A program made the translations under genes and the position numbers. A stretch of DNA of 64,000 nucleotides from Glandiceps talaboti (lineage: Eukaryota > Hemichordata > Enteropneusta > Spengelidae), in the NCBI RefSeq assembly GCF_964340395.1, contig NC_135562.1, positions 2,910,134-2,974,133 of the forward strand, written 5' to 3'. Positions 35,934 through 53,900 of this stretch are shown here, in pieces. The notes below the pieces were generated by a model, which worked only from the letters and a program-made list of their open reading frames with translations, was not told the DNA's origin and ran no database searches. The stretch's first letter is position 1. The number at the start of each line of letters is the position of its first letter.

Positions 35934-36268
35934 ATTTTGATTTGATTTGATTTATTTCAGCACAATAAAATAAACATTCAGTATACAGGTATACAGAAAA
36001 CAGTTACAACAAACAAAATAAACGTTATTGTGCTAGGATAACACAGAAAAGTTAAAAACTTATTTCCTCTGTGGTCCCACATAGAACAGACAAACTCAAC
36101 TTTACCAAAATACAGATTAAACTCACAAGAGACAAAACAACAATCAATAAAAAAGGAAGTCGTCATTTACACATCGATCCATTAAATCATAAAAGTATCA
36201 TTTCAACCTTTTCTTTAAAAGAGTACTAGAAGTTATGCTCTGTACATTACTTGGTAATTTGTTCCATT
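35934..36268 (-). mobile_element. LINE 3' end, 5'-truncated, present only in duplication copy A
   Basis: On the minus strand it reads WNKLPSNVQSITSS and LLKKRLK, the usual C-terminal pattern (WN.LP...FK..LK..L) of many LINE reverse-transcriptase proteins, then a stop and about 200 bases of 3' UTR, ending AATAAATCAAATCAAATC. Copy B has the uninterrupted site at about 42500 (CAGACGGATACTAAGAAGTG). The short duplicated target is GATA. Clade (CR1, L2 or similar) not determined. Confidence 0.8.
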
Positions 36269-37374
36269 GATACTAAGAAGTGTGGCAATCTTAGTATGAG
36301 TTTTGGTGCTAGATCAGTGATGTTTAGTTTCTAACTATATAACTGATTTTCATCGTTAGGGATATCAGTATCCTGTATGACCCATCAATATTACATCATA
36401 TAGGTTTTGATATTAAGTTGTAAATGTCATAAGAAATTTATTTAACAAAAACTATACAAATGTATATCCTGGCAAACCAGATAAAAAATGTCTTCCGTTC
36501 TCCATATATGGATTGTGTTTTAACTTTGCAATAACGAGGTCAGGTCATTTGGGCTTATGACAATTCAGCACATGTGTACGACCAAACAAAGTGTCATGGT
36601 GTATTTGAGAGAACTGACTCGTACACAAATACCACTTTACTAGTAAAGGTTTGCTGTTACTAAACTGAAAAGATTTATTGTGGTTGAGAAGAAAACGATA
36701 TTGTATACAATAGAATTTACATCCACGTACTCTAGTGGTATTGTCAAATTATATGTACACGTTCTTGCTCTACACAATCATGAAAGTTTTTCCTTTCAAA
36801 TTGTAGAACTTTTTAGCTGGAATCTACTTTGTAAATCTTTCTTAGATATACAAGAAACACATAACAGTTTCGAGGAAGAGTTTTGAAGTATTTATATTTG
36901 TATTATATTTAATTGAGTAAAAAGATATAATCTTTATTGTCAGTTACGTAATAAAGCTGTCGTAATTTATCATGTGATTTAGGCGTCATCTGTGTTGTCT
37001 TAACTTGAAACTGATTTCTCTTTCAACGCAGTAAGCTTATACACCACTGCAATAAACTGTTTAATCATTTTTCTGTATCACCAAGACAAAGAATCATGGC
37101 TCACCACTCAGATTTGCTTATTGGAGGTCAAAGTGTTATAGACATTTAGAATCTCTGTATGGCATCTGAGTTAACTCTATATGGGAAAATAATAGAGATT
37201 GTGAATTTCCTTGAAAACCAGACAGTGAAACCCCGAATTTCTTTCATTTATTGTTTCAAAAGACACTGAGGGGCAAGCTTTTTTGACAAATTTTTGAATT
37301 ATTTAAAAAACCTTTGATTTTCCTGAAATTTGTCCCCCAGGCGAATTAAAAATAAAACGATGTCTCAGTACGTT

Positions 37375-37547
37375 TATTCAAATTAAAATGAGTACATGTC
37401 TATAAAATTCATTTTCTTACAATTCTTTACCAGGTATTTTCTTTTTAGCGACCTCTTCTGCCTCGTCCCTCCTCGCACAACCTCCGATTCTTCAATATCA
37501 TCTTCATCTTTGTAAATCTTGATGTACACATATTTGTCATCATACAT
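37375..37547 (-). pseudogene. Fragment of the cyclophilin last exon left by tandem duplication
   Basis: Matches the 3' end of the cyclophilin gene at 43561-43727: 3' UTR with its AATAAA, stop codon and the C-terminal codons back to KYVYIKIY. A single-base deletion relative to the parent (ACAACCTCC versus ACAGCCCCCC) shifts the frame near the C terminus, and the copy breaks off at about 37547 beside a minisatellite remnant. It has no upstream exons, so it is a dead fragment. Confidence 0.9.
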
Positions 37548-37979
37548 ACAGTGGAGGGTCTATGATACATGGTGTCATCTTAATGGAGCTATAAGGACTA
37601 GCATTCTTTTTGTTTTGGACCAACATTTCAAGCTTTGCCAGATAACTGTTTTTCACACCTAATCATTCTCACTTATTTTCTCTCTAACGTCTCTTCAATG
37701 TCATGGCGATCTTTTAAAGATTTTTTATTAATTATATATCAAGCGTAATATTTATTTTAACACAAATTTCATGGACGAACCTCTCATCACAGTCATCACA
37801 GTGTCATATGCCGGGAGTAAAATGTTTGTTGTACACTACAACCACTTGAGGGCGCTATGCCACATTCCCACTCATTATAATGTGAAAGCCGACAACATCA
37901 TGTACATAGGCCACTGACCCTGACGTGTTTTTGAATCGCCATCGTCATCTTGTGTACGATATACCCCGTGGCAGCAAAG

Positions 37980-40830
37980 ATGGTGTGTAACTGTAAGGGA
38001 CAATTGAATTCGAGAGCAGTTACTTTGGTTTGCCTGATAGTATTACTACCAGTTCTGTTCGGAGTTGGTGGATGGTTTGCATGGATTGGATTGACGAAAT
38101 GGGATCCGTATGAAGGTTATTTCTGGTTCAGCTTGGTATTATTCGGTATGTAATGTTTTAGTATCGTCTTCCCTTGGAATAGTATCCTAAGTCAGTCCTT
38201 CTTTACAGCCCACGTACGGCATCAGATATCTCTATTATGTATATTTAGCTTCCAGCCAGTATTGAACCACTGGAAAACGTACAGTGTCTGTTGAACAGTT
38301 AATCTTATCACTACTAGTATTACTCTGGGTATTATGACACACTTGCCTGGGAGCGACGAGTACAGTGAGCACACTATTTTGGGTGCAGTATATATTTACA
38401 TCTGTCGAGTTTGATTTTTAACAAGAATATACATAATTAGATTAGAAACGCTATCAAAATTATATTGTGCATGGTTTATAATATTTCTGGAAATACGCGT
38501 GTCAAGAACTCCCACGCCACGACGTCCCTGGAGCACATATGTATATTTCCTGAGCTCGGCTTACATTGTACTTATCTCCCACGTACATGTACAACTGTGC
38601 TCTAGGTCTGTTGCCAAAAGCGAGTATCAATCGCCATGTCGTTAGTGGATGTATCATCCTGTGCTTTATTCATTTATTGTAATACTTTGTATACAAGTAG
38701 CAGAACTGCGAATAGTGTTGAATGTAATTATGTGTATACGATGTACGCCATATATATTAATGCAATGACTTCATTAGGAACTGAAATGGATTCGTGCAGG
38801 TCACGTGATAATATCTCTGAATTACGTTAGATGCAATGATTGTATTATGCTGCATACATGCTACAATGACATATATTATTATGAAATAGTACTTCAATGG
38901 AAGTATCTGGATCAGTAAACCGATAACACAAAATAATTTGTTTTGTCCCCAGTGTATTAGTCACAAGACATACTGTCTGGCAATAAAATCACAGATGTGA
39001 TCTCGTTGCCCTCAGTCTGGTTTTTGTCAAATTAAATATGCCATGTTTTCAATTTCAGTTTAATTGTTTGTTTCCCGTCTCCTCTCTGGAAGTTGATTCG
39101 GTTATCACAATGTCACTCAAAGCTAGGAAAGTGTTCCATCCTCATCCTGTCCATATTATTTGTCGAAATTATTCAAGAGCGTACACGTTCAGATAATTAC
39201 ATATGTGGTGTATTATTAACGAAACGGGTTTCCACTTTTCAAAATTATTGCTTCCATTATAATCTTGTTAACTGTTTACAGGTTGCACTAACTGTAGCGA
39301 TTTTCCATTCAGTGACGATCTTCATTTTTTTTCTGTAAACGTCGATAAATAAATAAAAAATGATTCAAAAAAGAAAAAAAATGTTCAGAAACACAAAATA
39401 AAGTGACAGAAGAGTGATTGAAATTATTAAAAGACTACAGTTATTGCAGCTATGTGGAAAGTCATCGTCGCAAACCACAAAGCCTCTTTTACGACACCTT
39501 CCAAAACGCGCCGTCATTATTTCACGGTGTCGCAAAATCAGCTCTGATTTGCGAAAATGAATGGAAATAGACAGAATGCAAATTAGAAGAGCTAAGTCGT
39601 GATAATCAACACTAACACTAAAATCAATTAACTTTCATGTGTTTTACAACAAATTGACCTTTGACATCAGTATAAGAATTCAAAGTTATACATTTCTGAA
39701 CATATGTTGTTGTCATGGTTATAGACACCTATCTTAATCACTACGAGATCGAAAGGTGCGAACGTGATCACTCAGGCAACGTGATGGTATTCGCAACTGT
39801 TCAATCTGATAAGACCCTGAATTAGCAGCTCAATTACCGTCTGTGTCATACGTGTGGTGCATGCATATCATTTGCTTTAGTTTTTCTAATCTGGTGCTGT
39901 AAATGGTATGCATTGAGTGATCCAGGTCGTTTTGCTATTTATCGAGACTAAAAACCGTATATAGGTTAAAAGAGGGTGATATATGTTAATATATGTTAAT
40001 CATGCAGCCTGAGCCTCGGAAGTTTTCGGTAATTACCGACATTTGTCGGTAATATATGAAGCAATGCCGGTGAATTTATGCAAATTAGTTTAATGTTCAT
40101 TGATATAGTTTGATGTAGGTAAATATGGATCAGTATAGGTTGATTTGTTAATTTATGTTGACATATGTCATTTAGGGTAGTGTAGGTTACAATATCGGTT
40201 AATTTAGGTTGATATAACTTATGTAAGTTTAGGTTGATATATATAGTTAGTATAGGTTGGTATGGGTAAATTTTGATTTCGGTTAATTGTTGAAATGAGA
40301 GGAATGATTGGTTGTGATATATATACAGACAATTGTAATGACAATATACTGAAATCAAATATGAGTTGAGTAAATATTCATTCCATCGCCGCAGCTTTGT
40401 CTGTTTGTTCAACAGTATAGCGAGCTGTCACGTGATTAAAATCTGAAAACGCAGCGGTTCCACTCTCTCCTTATAGTACGGTTATACCTGTATACTGTAT
40501 ATAAAATATATCAACCTATATTAACCTATATCAACCTAACTTAACCTATATCAACCTACATTAGCCTATTTTAATCTATATCAACCTATATTGTAACCTA
40601 TATCAACCTCTATATAACTACAGGTAACTTCATAAATAAACCAATGTTAATAACCAATGACATCGTACTGATAAATGACAACATGGACTTTATGTACAAA
40701 TCCTGTCTATCAAATCTATTATACAATTTGTCGAATGCAATATATAATGTAATAATGTACATTGCATTGAATAGATAATTTGGATTAATTTGTTTCGTCA
40801 TACATAATGTGATATATATATTATATATAT

Positions 40831-40912
<82 letters not shown>

Positions 40913-41726
40913 CACACACTCACACACACATTTTGTATATAATTTTATATTTGTGTGTACATGTGTATATATAAATATAATATATTATATAGTATATAGT
41001 ATATATATTATGTATTTAAATATATAATAATATATGTAATAATATATATAATGATTAGTTTGGCCGATGGTCTGCATACATATCTGTCATTAGACACTAG
41101 CGCGCTCCACCTCCAAGTGGTCTATGGCCTATCCAATAATTACCCCGTGTTATGACGTCATAGCGGTGATGGAGAACTTGTACATGTGTTATTGACATCC
41201 ATTTTGATTCATCTTTTTAGGTGCCGGTCTATCATGTTTGATCGGAGCCCTATATCTGGGTTGTCGATATCGAAACAGCTTATCCAGGGCAAACTACAGA
41301 GATGAGGCGTTTGAAGCACACCAAAAACGAAAAGCTGCCGCTCAGAGAGGAGAAGGTACAAACAAACAAACTACATACTATTAGTTGTTATCATGATGAT
41401 ATTCACTTTTCACACTTCCAGCTATCTTTCTTTCTTTCTTTCTAAAGAGATTTCATTTGTGTAAGTATGTATCTTGATGAGTGTACAGCTTGTAGCCCAC
41501 TATCAATTTAATAGTTTATTTCATACGGATCAATTTATTGATAAATCCACCAATATTATGGTTATCAATAATCGGTTGCTTTAATTTCATTAGAGTATTT
41601 TCTCCTCTTGTTTGATAACATTGGTTGCTTTACACCCGGCTTCTTCCAAGCACTTCACCATATTAACCTCTGTTTCCCCCCATAGATATCCCACCACCGA
41701 AGAAGTTGCTTCGAGATATTATTTAG
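37980..41726 (+). CDS. Small two-span membrane protein, tandem copy B
   Basis: Exons 37980-38145, 41221-41355 and 41686-41726 join in phase to 113 aa. Exon borders and phases equal those of copy A. The N-terminal 16 residues are identical to copy A (MVCNCKGQLNSRAVTL). The first span is nearly the same. The loop changes from TQRDPFVGF to TKWDPYEGY, and the second span from VGGVACLIAVVYLCC to GAGLSCLIGALYLGC. The tail is almost unchanged (ANYRDEAFEAHQKRKAAAQR), and nine bases near the end are missing (RDII instead of RDIMPII). Intron 1 is about 1.7 kb longer than in A and holds a foldback repeat field. Reading frame and splice sites are intact, so both copies look functional. Confidence 0.85.
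39960..40615. repeat. Foldback field of AGGTTGATAT / ATATCAACCT repeats in intron 1 of copy B
   Basis: Irregular plus-strand AGGTTGATAT-type motifs (39965-40280) face the inverse ATATCAACCTATATTAACCT motifs (40505-40615), so the two halves could pair. No matching field was seen in copy A's intron. Confidence 0.7.
40828..40930. repeat. (TA)n-(TG)n microsatellite
   Basis: TA units to about 40876, then about 16 TG units, in intron 1 of copy B. Confidence 0.95.
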
Positions 41727-43561
41727 AATAATGGGATATACCTAAGACCACTTGTTTTGGTGGTCTGACGATATACTTAGCCCTAATGCATGCCAAAGTA
41801 CAGCTATATGGTTTGATGGCAGCCTAGTGTACACAGTATTGGAACTGAAGCCGTCCGTTCGATGTAAGCTGCTGGGTGCACGTGTATTATTATAAGGTGA
41901 CTTTACTGACCCGAAGGGTAGACGTAGAAGTCCCTCTATCCAAATCTCTGAACCATACTGTGTGAATTCACACTAAGCATGATACTCCTGGCGATCACGT
42001 CAAACCAACGGACGTCACACGGCACCGTAGACTTTAATTAATTTATCAAATACGGTCTCTTCAGAAACTCAAAACCTGCATGCATCATGAAGTTCTTGTA
42101 AAGATATTGCCATCGTCCTCTAAACTGTACTTTTATACTTGCATGTCAATCACAAGTTCATTCCATGTATAATGACGAGTTCAAGTGCAGTTCGAACTTT
42201 TTTCAACTAGAAATCTCCATTGTTGTACATCTTATGTTATATGTAAAAGTGCAAGGTTATACACTCAAAACCAGCTGAGAAGAAACAAACCATCGTCTGG
42301 CTCGACAAAAACCTGACTAACATTGCTACATTGTATCATCTGGCTCTTACATTTATTGTCTGGATAAACTGAAACTTATTATCGTCTGACATGGTAAAAA
42401 TAAGTACACTTGTTACATTTTAATCTATTGACTGACAAAAGTATACATTGGCTTCTGGAATGTAGCAATGTTAGTAAGATTTTGTCAAACCAGACGGATA
42501 CTAAGAAGTGTGGCAATCTTAGTATGAGTGTTGGCGCCAGACGACGTTTTGTTTTTATGTAACTGGTTTCCATCGTTACGGTAAGTGATATCAGTATTCT
42601 GTATGACCCACCGATATTACATCATGTAGGTTTTGATATTAAGTTATTTCTGTAAAAGTCATAAGATTCATTTAACAAAAACTATATATCCTGGCAAACC
42701 AGAGCAAAAATGTCTTCCGTTCTCCATATATGGATTGTGTTTTAACTTTGCAAAAACGAGGTCAGGTGGGTTTATGACAATTCAGCGCATGTGTACGATC
42801 GACCAAACAAAGCGTCATGGTATATTTGAGAGAACTGACTCGTACACAAATACCACTTTACTAGTAAAAATTTGCTGTTTGTAAACTGAAATAAGATTTA
42901 TTGTGGTTGAGAAGAAAACGATATTGTATACAACAAAATTTACATCCACGTACTCTAGTGGTATTGTCAAATTATATGTACACGTTCTTTCTCTACACAA
43001 TTATGAAAGTTTTTCCTTTCAAATTGTAGAACTTTTTAGCCGGAATCTGCTTTGTAGACCTTCTTAGATATCGTACAAGAAACACATAACAGTTTCGAGG
43101 AAGAGTTTTGAAGTATTTATATTTGTATTATATTTAATTGAGTAAAAAGATATAATCTTTATTGTCAGTTACGTAATAAAGCTGTCGTAATTTATCACGT
43201 GATTTTAGGCGTCATGGTGTTGTCTTAACTTGAAACTGATTTCTCTTTCAACGCAGTAAGCTTATACGCCACTGCAATAAACTGTTTAAACATTTTCTGT
43301 TCCTTTTTTTTCAAGAAAATGCATTGTTCTCGCCACTCACATTTGCTTATTGGAGGTCAAAGTGTTATAGACATTTAGAATCTGAGAAAATAAAAGATTG
43401 CGAATTTCCTAGAAAACCAGACAGTGAAACCCCGAATTTCTTTCATTGTTTCCAAAGACAATGGGCAAGCTTTTGTGACAAATTTTTGAGTTATTTAAAG
43501 AACCATTGATTTTCATTACAAATGAAATAATTATATAACGCAAAAGTTTCAATACGTTCAA

Positions 43562-43567
43562 TTTATT
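43562..43567 (-). terminator. Candidate poly(A) signal of the cyclophilin gene
   Basis: AATAAA on the minus strand, about 40 bases past the stop codon, giving a very short 3' UTR. The same signal was carried into the fragment near 37375. Confidence 0.65.
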
Positions 43568-43605
43568 CAAATTAAAATGAGTACATGTCTATAAAATTCA
43601 TTTTC

Positions 43606-48878
<5,273 letters not shown>

Positions 48879-48999
48879 GGTTCTAAGCGTGTAGGTGTGC
48901 AGTACTCGTCAAAGGACAGCTTCCGAGAGAGTGAGTGCCAGTTCTTTTGTTTAACGTTCAGCCTGTAGACCATATGGTTATAACTTATACAACATACGT

Positions 49000-50430
49000 C
49001 CACTTTTAGGAAAACCCGTCAGTGCAATAAAAAGCAACTATCTAAAATCATGCTGGTTGGTCGGTTGGTGTATGTATGTCCCCACAAGGTATTATGTTGG
49101 CTACTAACGTATAGTTTACCATATTCTTAAATTTACTATGGAGTGTTTTCAAGTTCAATGACATGTTCATGTAATAAAGTCGTCACTTTTTTAGTATTTT
49201 ATTACTGATTACAACTTATTGGCAATATTTTATAAAACAAAAGATATGCTATTTTACTTGTAGCCATGGAAACTGAATTAAATTATGCAAAGAACACACG
49301 TCTCATGCATTGGTGAACTCAAATGTAAATACAGTGTATAAACCTATAGGTGAAGCGTGTTCGACGAGAGAGGTATAACACTAACATGTACAAGTGAACA
49401 TCTTCATACATACATACATACATACATACATACATACATGCATACATGCATGCATGCATGCATGCATGCATACATACATACATACATACATACATACATA
49501 CATACATACATACATACATACATACACAACATGTATCATGAATCTAGAATTTCCATTTTTTCGGTTGAAAGTATGTCCGTCAATTTCTATTTCGAGAACA
49601 GTGATTGGCGTCTACAATTATGACTAGATATGCTATGTATGTTGAACGAGCAGAACTACGTGGGGGGGGGATGCGAAGGGGCCGGGGGGGGGGGGTCACG
49701 AAATTTTTTGCTTTTGATTTGGACCAAGTTTAACCCCAGGAGAGGTCGACTACCAAGTACATTTGCAAAAGTTTTGATCTTAAGCCTATTATATTGAATT
49801 ATGATGAGGCAGGTTACTGCCAGAGATTGGAATATGTATGAAGACAATATTCAAATATTCTATGGCTTTCGATATTATCCATGGTTTGAAACTCTACATC
49901 TCTAAATGGCCTCATACATGTCTTCGTTTTCAAAAAAGTGCTGACCGTGAGAGGGGGCACTTTTCCCACACCCTCCCAACTAGCAATCATGGTCATGCTG
50001 TTTCTCCCTATAATCAAGATTGAAAATGGAAAGCCCTGCTGACTAAGTATTTCCAAGTGTAAGTTATAGCCCAATGAGGTGTACCATAAAACTATACAAG
50101 TCTAGGACGTGGGAAGGGAGGGGGGGGGGGTATAATAAATACATACATAAAAATCTGTATAGCCCTGGGGAGGCTACGAATTGAAAGTTCTTGGGGAGGG
50201 GGCATGATTTTTTGCGATCGCGAATGGGGGGGGGTGCGATTTTTAGAAAAAAATTCCCCTCAGCCCCCCCCCCCCCGTATATTCTGCTCGTTCCTTTATG
50301 ATAGTTACATGTTAATCAGAAATGGCCCGCATATCATAGCAGTGACGCTAATTAAATATGTATGTTATCTTAAGTAACGCAATTAAATCTTTTTAGAACA
50401 AAAGAGGCGAATATGTTTATATGTTGCAGT
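49000..50430. other. Intergenic stretch between cyclophilin 5' end and HNMT-like 3' end
   Basis: Contains the CATA/CATG array (49406-49526) and several G- or C-runs (about 49661-49694, 50122, 50226, 50262). No gene seen. Confidence 0.6.
49406..49526. repeat. (CATA)n with central (CATG)n
   Basis: About 30 tetramers; the middle third is CATG/CATGCATG, the flanks CATA. Open frames on both strands are artefacts. Confidence 0.95.
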
Positions 50431-50940
50431 TTCATATTTTATTTAATCACAGACAAGTTTGAAAGAAATGTTTTACTGTTGAAGAGAGCAGGGAACGATA
50501 AAATGAAACGGACGAGATTAGACTAAATTATGTACATAACAAAGAGAGAACATTATCAACATATACATATAGTAGGTATTTTGTTTGTAAGGTTTGTCAG
50601 TACACCAAAGTGAAACATTTAAAATGTTAATTTAATATTAGCCCTGTCTTCAAAGAATGCTTAGTTTCTACTTCTAAGATAGAAAAATCAAAGAATTACA
50701 CAACTAAAAATAACATGTATATGTTTGTATTTTCTCAAAAATAAACCCAAGTTTCTCAACCGGCTAAAAAAAATTATCTGCTAGATAAATAATTGAGTTT
50801 CAAGGTAGCCCCTAGATAGACTTCTAAACAAGATGTGATAGACTAAAATAAGGAAGATATCGATTGTTCACAAAAGACCACAAATGACTTAATAACGCGT
50901 GAATGAACCCAACGCCGTAATATTGATATTTTTATGAATA

Positions 50941-53900
50941 TTAATGAACAATAATAACATCTCTATTGTCACGAATAAATATGCTACTATCTGTTTTACG
51001 AGACAATAGTTTAGGACCCTGAAGAAACTGAAGCACGTCTTCGAACAAATCTTTAGGTGCTGTTTGTCTAAAATGCACGGTATGTGTAAAAATATCCAAC
51101 AGCAAGTTTCCATCTTCAGAATCTTCTTGCCAACACAAAGTGATGTCAGCCTCAGCCTCCATTTCAAACACTCTGACACTGGCTCCAACGCCATTAAAAA
51201 TAGCAACTTGTTTCTCAGTTGGGGTCGACTTATAACCGGTGCAAAGAACATTTGGAAATTGCTCTGACATCGCACGACCTACATTTTTTTCTGTTGAGGA
51301 AATGATAATACAAATGTACAACATAATGCGACATATGAATGATTTAGGCAACGGTAATAATGTTACGGGTGGCCATGGGGTGGGGTTTAGTCCAAAAAAT
51401 TTCAGACAGGCCGGGCTGTGCTTCTTTGTGCGGCCTAAGATCAACTTTGAAAACAGCGTCCCGTGTATAGCCCCCTTAGCAGACCCATGGCTAATGATAT
51501 TGGGCTCAATCATCAATACTTAGTTTATTCTGATGCTGAGAAGGCATACCAAAAAAACGTTAATCACCTTAGATGTTTTTGAATTGAAAATTGTGGTAAA
51601 TTCCCACATACCTTTCTATCGCCCCTCCCTGTTATATCCCCATACACAAGTAAGGTTGTAAGCATTCGAACAGAACTTTAAAAAAATTTGTTTCCTGATA
51701 ATTCTACATATACCTGTATATGTCATTAGTGTTGGATACACAAAGTGGGTCAAAACCTTTAAAACCACCTTAAGTTACTCTGGATGCCAAAGTTATCTCT
51801 CTAAGAGAGATATGAAAGATGCGATGAAGCATAGTACTAGTACTACTGTAACACTAAAATCGTTCCAATTTTATTTCAATTAAACTTCTACACGAATCAT
51901 ATCATTTTCCTGCATTTAGCCATGAAATACAATTTATATGAAAACAGTTTTGTAACTACTCGTCTTCAACTCGTAGTGACAAGGCCCTCCGTGCCATGTA
52001 TATTTTCCCATCATGGGGATAATACAAATCGTAAGAATGTTAGAGACACTATACAAAACACATTGAATTGAGCCTCAGTGTCCCAATCAGTTTATACGTT
52101 AAAACGTCTCAGTTTATTTCTTGTTTGAATTGACTTCCTTCCACATTATTCATGAAACCAAACACAATTTTCACGCCCATATGTATGTCTTTTTTATGAA
52201 ATAAAGTTGGCTTTTAGAATCGTTTTAAATTATTGAAATCATTTTTTTTTCTTTTAACGAAGTGCCCTAACCTTAATAGGTCTCAAAATATATAATGTAT
52301 TTATGTACACGTGATTACAATGACAAATATACAATTGGTCAGATATAAAACGCCAGTAGATGTTGCTTGGAGATTTGTTTGAAACGAAATAAAGAGTTTA
52401 ATACATTTATGTTGACAGGGATGTCATTCCAGAAAAAAAGAAATCGAAAATTGACCTGGGTTCGATCTGGCATGACACGGATATTGATTTGATATAAGCA
52501 GAATCTAGTATCATAGTCGTGACTAGTAAATCTAAAAGAATGCAGTGATTGTTGGTGGATCAAACCATAAATAAAAGAGCCTACTACTCTAGATGGATTA
52601 TCCCAAATCTTGATGGATTATCCCTGATCTTAATTGATTTGAATCATAACACATGCAGAGTATGTACCATACATAACCACAAAGGAAAAATAAATACCTT
52701 GCTCGTTAACGATGGCAATAGTTCCAGTTTTGACCAATATCTTGTACAGGTATTTCATTGTTCCTTCCAAGTCGACAAAGTAAGGTGTTGAACCAACTAT
52801 AAGAATACAATGGAAGTATTCATTGTTGGGTCCACTTTCCAAGTATTCTTCCACGGTGAGAGCTTTCCATTCAAACTCTACGTCCTCAAGAGCAAGTCCC
52901 TCTTTGATGACATTTTCCTTGAAATCTGATAGCGTAGCTTGTGAAGGGTCCACAATAGTTGCTTTGATTTTCGGATATCGCTTTCTCAATTCAACTAGAA
53001 GTTTTATATCAGCTTCACCTGAATAGGAATGGATACAATCATATAATGAGATAGGGTGACACATTAGCAGGCGGAGTAATTATTTCCTGGAATTCATTTT
53101 TTATATACTTTTTCCCTTTACACTCTGTGCTGAAATCTGACAGTACAATTTCATTTGGGATTTTTATATTTTGAAAAAAAAAACCGATTTTGAGCGTAAG
53201 CGTGAACTCCTAGCCCATTCAGAAAAATAGAAAGTAATTCCCAATGAGACAAGTTTTAAAATTCCCTTTCTGCGCCAGGCTCTGTAACAGTCCAATACAG
53301 TCACAGTCTGTCACAACTTAGTTGTTTGGTGGTTTGAGGTGTAAGATACATTGTGTACGTCTTGCAGCCGGTTCAACCCTCAATGATGTGCTCTTCGAAA
53401 GATGTTGGCTGACGTGTGAGTGCACGCACCCCAACATGACGTACCTTACACACACATGTACATGACTGTACAAGCCTATTCATGTCATAGTGTCATTGAA
53501 TACAATTATACATGGACGTATTAAGGGAGACTAATACATTCAAAAGTTATGCAATCATTTGGGGGTAAAATCATGACAGCAAATTTAGATGTAACACAAT
53601 GCAACATTCTGCGTTTATAAAAAGAAGCGTTCACATATGAATATTACCAGTTCACCTTTCAAGCAGAAGGTAACAAAGGGTAACAATGGGCGAGGCTGAT
53701 TTTACCTTTATGGGGAAAACACCAGGGAATGAAGTCACATGAATAAACTATTGGCTGTATAGAGTCATTTCATGATTTTACATCAATTTCTATTACTTGT
53801 TATTTAAAAAACATCAAGTTGACTGTGTGTCTCCATAGGTATCTTTGCTATGTGCTATAGCATCATGGGAGTAAGCAGAAATAATGCTTCAAGTGAATTT

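Larger units (their letters stand above)
33215..37547. repeat. Tandem segmental duplication, copy A
   Basis: Corresponds block by block to 37551-43727. It carries gene copy A, its 3' flank and, at the right end, a piece of the cyclophilin last exon. Length differences come from intron 1, a segment of about 500 bases after the gene present only in B, and a LINE present only in A. Confidence 0.9.

Noticed and set aside
52339-52563. Additional exon of the HNMT-like gene
   Set aside because: The translation matches the C-terminal pattern of LINE proteins, and the flanking exons already join in phase without it.
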